From Acidobacteriota bacterium (GTDB lineage Bacteria; Acidobacteriota; Vicinamibacteria; Vicinamibacterales; SCN-69-37): DNA of 17,925 bases. The translations under genes and the position numbers were made by a program. The stretch's first letter is position 1; each line of letters begins with the position of its first letter. Where the stretch lies: NCBI GenBank assembly GCA_021824055.1, contig JAKALV010000037.1, positions 1-17,925 on the forward strand, read 5' to 3'. Positions 13,931-17,925 of this stretch are shown here, one piece after another. The notes beneath the pieces were generated by a model. The model ran no database searches, was not told where the DNA came from, and saw only the letters and a program-made list of their open reading frames with translations.

Positions 13931-14611
13931 GTGCGCATTCTCTATGTCGAGGACGACGCGCGCATGCGCGCGCTGGTCCGGCGCGGCCTCACCGAAGAGG
14001 GCCACAGCGTCATGGCGGTCGGCGACGCCGAAGCGGCGCTCGATCAGGCCAAGATCTCGTCGTTCGACGTGATCGTGCTTGATGTCATGCTGCCCGACCG
14101 CTCAGGTGTGGAAGTGGCGCGTGATCTGCGCGCGCGCGGCCATGCCACGCCGGTGTTGATGCTCACCGCGCGCGACACGCAGGCTGACGTGGTGGCGGGC
14201 CTCGACGCGGGCGCCGACGACTATCTGACCAAGCCCTTCGCGTTTGACGTGCTCCTCGCGCGATTGCGCGCGCTGGCGCGTCGCGCGCCGCTGCAGCACA
14301 CCGGTACGTTGACGCTCGGCGATCTCGCGCTCGACCCGGCGGCGCACCTCGTGCGTCGCGCCGGCGCGGCCGTCGCGCTGACGCCGACGGAGTTCCGGTT
14401 GCTGGAGTGCCTGCTGCGCCGGGCGGGACGCGTGGTCACGCGCCGGGCCCTGGTCGAGAGCCTCTGGGGATTCGACCGCGACGTCGAAGCCAACACCCTC
14501 GATGCCTTCATCCGGTTGCTGCGCCAGAAGATCGACCGGCCTGGTCAGCCGCCGCTGATTCACACCGTGCGCGGCGTTGGCTACCGGCTCGGCGACGAGG
14601 CGTCCGCATGA
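13931..14611 (+). CDS. OmpR/PhoB-family response regulator
   Basis: The protein is 226 residues. The receiver has E7/D8/D9, phospho-acceptor D51 (VIVLDVMLP), T79 and K101 (TKPF). After a linker at about 120-128, a winged-helix DNA-binding domain follows (LTPTEFRLLECLLRRAGRVV, then the recognition region NTLDAFIRLLRQKID and VRGVGYRL). It is expected to bind tandem half-sites 11 bp apart, which are exactly what is seen at 13880-13897 and 7295-7312. The GTG start at 13931 directly precedes RILYVEDD, with no Shine-Dalgarno evident. The stop overlaps the kinase start (ATGA at 14608-14611). General similarity is to CusR/QseB/PmrA-like regulators; the signal is unknown. Confidence 0.94.
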   Translation: MRILYVEDDARMRALVRRGLTEEGHSVMAVGDAEAALDQAKISSFDVIVLDVMLPDRSGVEVARDLRARGHATPVLMLTARDTQADVVAGLDAGADDYLTKPFAFDVLLARLRALARRAPLQHTGTLTLGDLALDPAAHLVRRAGAAVALTPTEFRLLECLLRRAGRVVTRRALVESLWGFDRDVEANTLDAFIRLLRQKIDRPGQPPLIHTVRGVGYRLGDEASA

Positions 14612-16029
14612 TGCGGCGTTCGATTCGCGTGCGGTTGACGATGTGGTACGCGGGGCTGACGCTCGTCGCGCTGATCGTGATGGCCGGTGCCGTGCTGGCG
14701 CTCGTGCGCCACAGCGTGACGCGCGCGGCCGACCAGCTGCTGGCGGCGCACCACAGCGGGCTGGAACGCTTCGCGAACGGACTCGAGACCCGACTGACGC
14801 CGGCGGAACTCAGCGACGAGTACCGCGAGTACGCCGATGTGTCCTTGGGCAACGCGCTCTTCGAGGTGACCGGCGGCGATGGCCAGCCGCTCGCGAGGCC
14901 CGCCGTGGCCGGGTGGCCGGCCGCGACGTCGGTGTTGCACGCGGCGGCGGCACGCGGCGACGCGATGACCGCGGATGTCTCGATCGGCGGCCAGCCGTAC
15001 CGTGCCTCGGCGCGGACGGTGACCGTCCGCGGCGCGCGGCTGGCCACGGTGATCGCCGTGCCGATGGGGCCGGCCGACGCCGCGCTGGCTCGGGCGCAAC
15101 GCATGCTGTTCTGGCTCCTGCCGTTGGCGAGCATCGTCGCCGCGCTTTGCGGATTCGTGGTCAGCGGCCGCGCGCTGCGGCCCGTGGACCGGCTGACACA
15201 GGCGGCGCAGCTCATCAACGTCGAGAATCTGCACCAGCGCCTGGACGTGCCGCCGGCGCGCGATGAACTGCAGCGCCTGGCCGTGACGTTCAACGGCATG
15301 CTCGACCGCCTCGAGGAGGGCGTGGGGAACATCGCGCGCTTCACGTCGGAAGCGTCACATGAGCTGCGCACGCCGGTCGCGCTCGTGCGCACGACCGCCG
15401 AGCTGGCGCTGCGCCGCGATCGATCGCCGGAGGAATACCAACGCGCGCTCACGGAAATTCACGCGCTCTCGCGGCAGATGAGCGATCTGGTCGACGACCT
15501 GTTGACCATGGCGCGCGCCGACGCCGGCATGGAAGCGCTTCCGGACACCGTGGTGGACCTCGGCGCACTGGCGGCCGCGTTTGTCGCGTCCTGGCGCGCG
15601 TCCTCCGCATCGTCCATCGCCCTGACGGTGGAAGACGAGCCGCTGCGGATTCGCGCCGAGCCGCGGCAGGTGCAACGGTTGTTGTCGATCGTGTGCGAGA
15701 ACGCGGTCAAATACGGTCCGTCCGGCGGCACGGTGCGGGTGCGGGTGCGGTCGGAGGGGACCCGCGTGGCGATCGATGTCGAAGATGACGGCATCGGCGT
15801 GGCAGCGGCCGATCGGGCGCGCGTGTTCGAGCGATTCTATCGGGGCGCCGCGGTGCGGGCGGGCGCAGCCGCCGGCAGCGGACTGGGGCTCGCGATCGCG
15901 GACGTCATCACGCGCCGCCATGGCGGCACCATCACGCTCGAATCGCCGATCCATGCCGGGGACGAGCCGCCGGGCACGCGTGTGACCATGACGTTCGAGC
16001 GCGCGGAACCGCCAGAGGCCGTGGCATGA
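14608..16029 (+). CDS. HAMP-domain sensor histidine kinase (CusS/QseC-like)
   Basis: From ATG 14608 the protein is 473 residues, with an alternative ATG at 14611. TM1 (about 13-34) and TM2 (about 168-188) enclose a periplasmic sensor of about 130 residues without cysteine or histidine clusters that would indicate a metal. HAMP follows (about 189-240), then the phospho-acceptor motif SEASHELRTPVALVRT with H251, and the ATPase domain with N-box CENAVKYGPSG, D-box EDDGIGV, RVFERFYRG and GSGLGLAI. It should phosphorylate the OmpR-family regulator encoded just upstream, with which it is translationally coupled. Placement next to a secreted PepSY protein suggests that protein could touch the periplasmic sensor; this is inference. 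Confidence 0.94.
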   Translation: MMRRSIRVRLTMWYAGLTLVALIVMAGAVLALVRHSVTRAADQLLAAHHSGLERFANGLETRLTPAELSDEYREYADVSLGNALFEVTGGDGQPLARPAVAGWPAATSVLHAAAARGDAMTADVSIGGQPYRASARTVTVRGARLATVIAVPMGPADAALARAQRMLFWLLPLASIVAALCGFVVSGRALRPVDRLTQAAQLINVENLHQRLDVPPARDELQRLAVTFNGMLDRLEEGVGNIARFTSEASHELRTPVALVRTTAELALRRDRSPEEYQRALTEIHALSRQMSDLVDDLLTMARADAGMEALPDTVVDLGALAAAFVASWRASSASSIALTVEDEPLRIRAEPRQVQRLLSIVCENAVKYGPSGGTVRVRVRSEGTRVAIDVEDDGIGVAAADRARVFERFYRGAAVRAGAAAGSGLGLAIADVITRRHGGTITLESPIHAGDEPPGTRVTMTFERAEPPEAVA

Positions 16030-16072
16030 AGGAGAACATACAGAAGAACACGCCAGGAATCTATGTGGATAA

Positions 16073-16139
16073 TTAGTAGACCTTAAAAGGTACATTGACT
16101 AGATATTATTAATCTAATAGACTCTATAAGGTCTACTAA
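16073..16139 (+). promoter_or_regulatory. AT-rich hipBA promoter with two predicted HipB operators
   Basis: This stretch is strikingly AT-rich against its surroundings. A perfect 13-bp inverted repeat, TTAGTAGACCTTA (16073-16085) and TAAGGTCTACTAA (16127-16139), flanks it. Two 18-bp sites with 5-8-5 geometry are visible: TAGAC-N8-GTACA (16077-16094, with a strong inner palindrome ACCTT-AA-AAGGT) and TAGAC-N8-GTCTA (16118-16135). Their centres are 41 bp apart, about four helical turns. A likely promoter is TTGACT (16095-16100), 17 bp, then TAGACT (16118-16123), with the -10 inside the second operator, so repressor binding would block polymerase. E. coli HipB uses the same 5-8-5 layout with a different half-site. 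Confidence 0.65.
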
Positions 16140-16457
16140 ATGATAGTCAAGAACTCTTCGAAACGTATGCCGGCCATCGACGTGCTGGGTCAGCAGCTTC
16201 GTGCCCTGCGGCTCCGGCAGGGCCTCGACCAGCAGACCCTCGCCGCCCGAGCGGGGATCGCGCTCAATGCCGTGAAGAAGCTGGAGTACGGCAAGAACAG
16301 CACGGTCCGATCGCTCATGCTCGTCCTGCGCGCGCTCGGCCGCGAGGACTGGCTGAAGGCCCTTGCCCCGCAGGTGTCGATCAGCCCGCTCGAGATCCTC
16401 GAGCGCAAGGCGCCGCGCCAGCGCGCCGGGCGGCATAAGAAGGCGCGAGGCCGGTAA
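16140..16457 (+). CDS. hipB: HipB-like XRE-family antitoxin/repressor
   Basis: The 105-residue protein has a Cro/C1-type helix-turn-helix at about 17-70: LGQQLRALRLRQGLDQQTLA, then AGIALNAVKKLEYGKN as the turn and recognition helix, and a fourth helix SLMLVLRALG. The C-terminus is basic (RKAPRQRAGRHKKARGR), unlike the short acidic or hydrophobic tail of E. coli HipB. ATG 16140 directly abuts the second operator; ATG 16167 (MPAIDVLG) is an alternative start that still keeps the whole domain, and neither has a strong ribosome site. It lies 3 bp before hipA. It should bind the upstream operators, repress the operon and neutralise the kinase. The gene symbol rests on domain plus context. Confidence 0.85.
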   Translation: MIVKNSSKRMPAIDVLGQQLRALRLRQGLDQQTLAARAGIALNAVKKLEYGKNSTVRSLMLVLRALGREDWLKALAPQVSISPLEILERKAPRQRAGRHKKARGR

Positions 16458-16460
16458 GCG

Positions 16461-17744
16461 ATGGCCTACAAACCCGTCAATGCCATCGAAGTCCGCATCT
16501 GGGGACGCCGCGCGGGGGCCATCGCGTTCGATCCAGCCCTGGGCTGCTACGCCTTCGAGTACGCGCCGGAGTTCAGGACATCGGGCATCGAGATCGCGCC
16601 GCTGACGATGCCGTTGGCGGCGGCGAGCGAGCCGTTCGCGTTTCCCGCGTTGCCGAGGCCCACGTTCCTCGGACTGCCGGCGGCAATCGCTGATGCCTTG
16701 CCTGATGACTTCGGCAATGCGCTCATCGATGCGTGGCTCGCGAGGGAAGGTGTTGAGAAGACCGCCGTGACCCCGCTCGATCGGCTGGCCTACATGGGAC
16801 GTCGCGCGATGGGCGCGATGGAATTCAAGCCCGCGCGGGTGTTGCCCGCTGCGCCGACCGCGATCGAAATGGCTGAGCTCGTCGAAAACGCGCGCCGAGC
16901 GGTGCGCGGAGATTTCGGGAGCGATGCGTTCGCTCGGGCGGCACTGGCGCAGATCATTCGGGTCGGCACGTCCGCCGGCGGCGCGCGCGCCAAGGCCGCC
17001 ATCGCCTGGAATCCGAAAACCAAAGAGATCCGCGCCGGGCAGTTCGACGTCGAGCCGGGTTTCGAACATTGGCTCCTCAAGCTCGACGGAATGGGCACGG
17101 ACAAGGAACTCGGGCCAGGGGAACACTACGGCCGCGTCGAGTTCGCCTACCACTTGATGGCGCGTGCGGCCGGCATCACCATGACGGCGTGCCGGCTTCT
17201 CGAAGAAGGCGGCCGCGCGCACTTCATGACCAGGCGTTTCGATCGCGACGGCAACACGAAGATCCATACCCAGTCGCTCTGCGCCATGGCGCACCTGGAT
17301 TTTCGTCAGCGAGCCACGCACGACGTGAGCCAGTGGTTTCAGACGATGCGTCGCCTGAATATGGACTACCCGGCGATCGAGGAAGCGTATCGTCGCGTCG
17401 CGTTCAACGTGATGGCCGCCAACTGCGACGATCACACGAAGAACACGTCCTTTCTGTTGCGCGAGGGAGGCCGGTGGGAACTCGCGCCTGCGTACGACCT
17501 GACCCATGCGCACAATCCCAACGGCGAATGGACGTACCAGCATCTGATGTCGGTGAACGGCAAGTTCAACACGATCACGCGCGTCGACCTCCTGGCGGTG
17601 GCCGGGGAGTCTGGCATCGGCACGGGCCCGGCGGTTCTCGCTAGAGTGGAAAAAGCCATCAAGGCCTGGCCAACGTACGCCAGGAAAGCCGGATTGGCTG
17701 CCGCCGAAATCCGGCGCATCGCCGCCGATCATCGGCCAGGATAG
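16461..17744 (+). CDS. hipA: HipA-family serine/threonine kinase toxin
   Basis: At 427 residues this is full length for HipA (E. coli about 440), including the N-terminal subdomain. Key kinase residues are in place: the Ser-containing P-loop GTSAGGARAKA, where S171 and K178 have the same S-x-x-G-A-x-x-K spacing as Ser150 and Lys157 of E. coli HipA; ATP lysine K207 in HWLLKLDG; catalytic D323 in NCDDHTKN with N328; and Mg-binding D346 in LAPAYDL. Known HipA toxins phosphorylate aminoacyl-tRNA synthetases such as GltX, stopping translation, and inactivate themselves by autophosphorylating the loop serine; the target here is not known. Nothing suggests decay. The TAG stop is followed almost at once by a 9-bp tandem array. 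Confidence 0.93.
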   Translation: MAYKPVNAIEVRIWGRRAGAIAFDPALGCYAFEYAPEFRTSGIEIAPLTMPLAAASEPFAFPALPRPTFLGLPAAIADALPDDFGNALIDAWLAREGVEKTAVTPLDRLAYMGRRAMGAMEFKPARVLPAAPTAIEMAELVENARRAVRGDFGSDAFARAALAQIIRVGTSAGGARAKAAIAWNPKTKEIRAGQFDVEPGFEHWLLKLDGMGTDKELGPGEHYGRVEFAYHLMARAAGITMTACRLLEEGGRAHFMTRRFDRDGNTKIHTQSLCAMAHLDFRQRATHDVSQWFQTMRRLNMDYPAIEEAYRRVAFNVMAANCDDHTKNTSFLLREGGRWELAPAYDLTHAHNPNGEWTYQHLMSVNGKFNTITRVDLLAVAGESGIGTGPAVLARVEKAIKAWPTYARKAGLAAAEIRRIAADHRPG

Positions 17745-17751
17745 CCGCGCC

Positions 17752-17790
17752 GAACCCCCCGAACCCCCCGAACCCCCCGAACCTCCCGAA
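17752..17790. repeat. 9-bp tandem array (GAACCCCCC) after hipA
   Basis: Four consecutive 9-bp units, three GAACCCCCC and one GAACCTCCC (17752-17787), then a partial GAA start 7 bp after the hipA stop. The opposite strand would read as Ser-Gly-Gly repeats in one frame, but that frame has no protein-like sequence elsewhere. The rest of the window, 17791-17925, shows no supportable gene, promoter or RNA. Confidence 0.85.
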
Positions 17791-17925
17791 GCGCATCCTC
17801 GGCAAAGTGCAGGTTCGCTGGTGGCCGATCGGGGCGGCGCGGGTCTTCTAGACGAGGCAACGAGCGCTTCGCCGGCGAACGTGAGCTGGGAGCGCGTCAC
17901 TTCACAGACGTTTGCTTCACCTGAT

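Noticed and set aside
16026..16076. 16-codon frame after the second kinase (ATGA overlap with its stop)
   Set aside because: No ribosome site, no recognisable sequence and it ends inside the operator region; it is too short to support.
17724..17736. GCCGAT-C-ATCGGC as a terminator of hipA
   Set aside because: It is a near-palindrome inside the coding end of hipA with almost no loop and no T-tract.
16083..17900. 605-codon minus-strand open frame across hipBA
   Set aside because: It is antisense to HipA with all kinase motifs, contains Ser-Gly-Gly runs from the 9-bp array, and shows no recognisable domain.
17897..17925. Possible 3' end of a minus-strand gene running off the right edge
   Set aside because: Only eight codons before a TGA are visible, too little to support a gene call.

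Overview
The window is about 17.9 kb of uniformly high-GC DNA with dense, tightly coupled bacterial genes. Short tandem-repeat arrays at gene ends, a sigma-54 activator/kinase pair with the DLNYTRDTTSG-type receiver, a PepSY protein beside an OmpR-type two-component system, and an RND efflux operon together suggest an Acidobacteriota genome, most likely Vicinamibacteria. This placement is an inference from gene style, not from a marker gene.

Layout. 1-226: two tandem arrays of opposite polarity (GGTGC-type, then GCACC-type). 253-732 (+): NUDIX hydrolase. 731-847: octamer array between convergent gene ends. 848-3290 (-): a secreted SAM methyltransferase followed by an APC-type permease. 3296-3367: a second octamer array. 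3367-4494 (-): a receiver-PP2C (SpoIIE) phosphatase, divergent from 4622-7305 (+), a sigma-54 response regulator and its PAS histidine kinase. 7438-13210 (+): a tripartite efflux operon (TolC-like outer-membrane protein, periplasmic adaptor, RND pump). 13386-13844 (-): a PepSY-like periplasmic protein, divergent from 13931-16029 (+), an OmpR-family regulator and its kinase. 16140-17744 (+): a HipB/HipA toxin-antitoxin pair behind an AT-rich operator region, ending in a 9-bp tandem array.

How the parts work together. The most informative observation is that the PepSY promoter and the region upstream of the efflux operon share a 45-bp segment (38/45 identical without gaps). It contains an 18-bp box with two TTCA half-sites 11 bp apart and an extended -10 (TGCTCAAAT). 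This ties the efflux operon to the downstream OmpR/kinase/PepSY module rather than to the sigma-54 system immediately upstream. The sigma-54 regulator and the PP2C protein carry closely related receivers and are transcribed away from a shared intergenic palindrome, which suggests one kinase or signal with two outputs. Several tandem arrays begin exactly at or just after stop codons, and two of them share a 27-bp head element.
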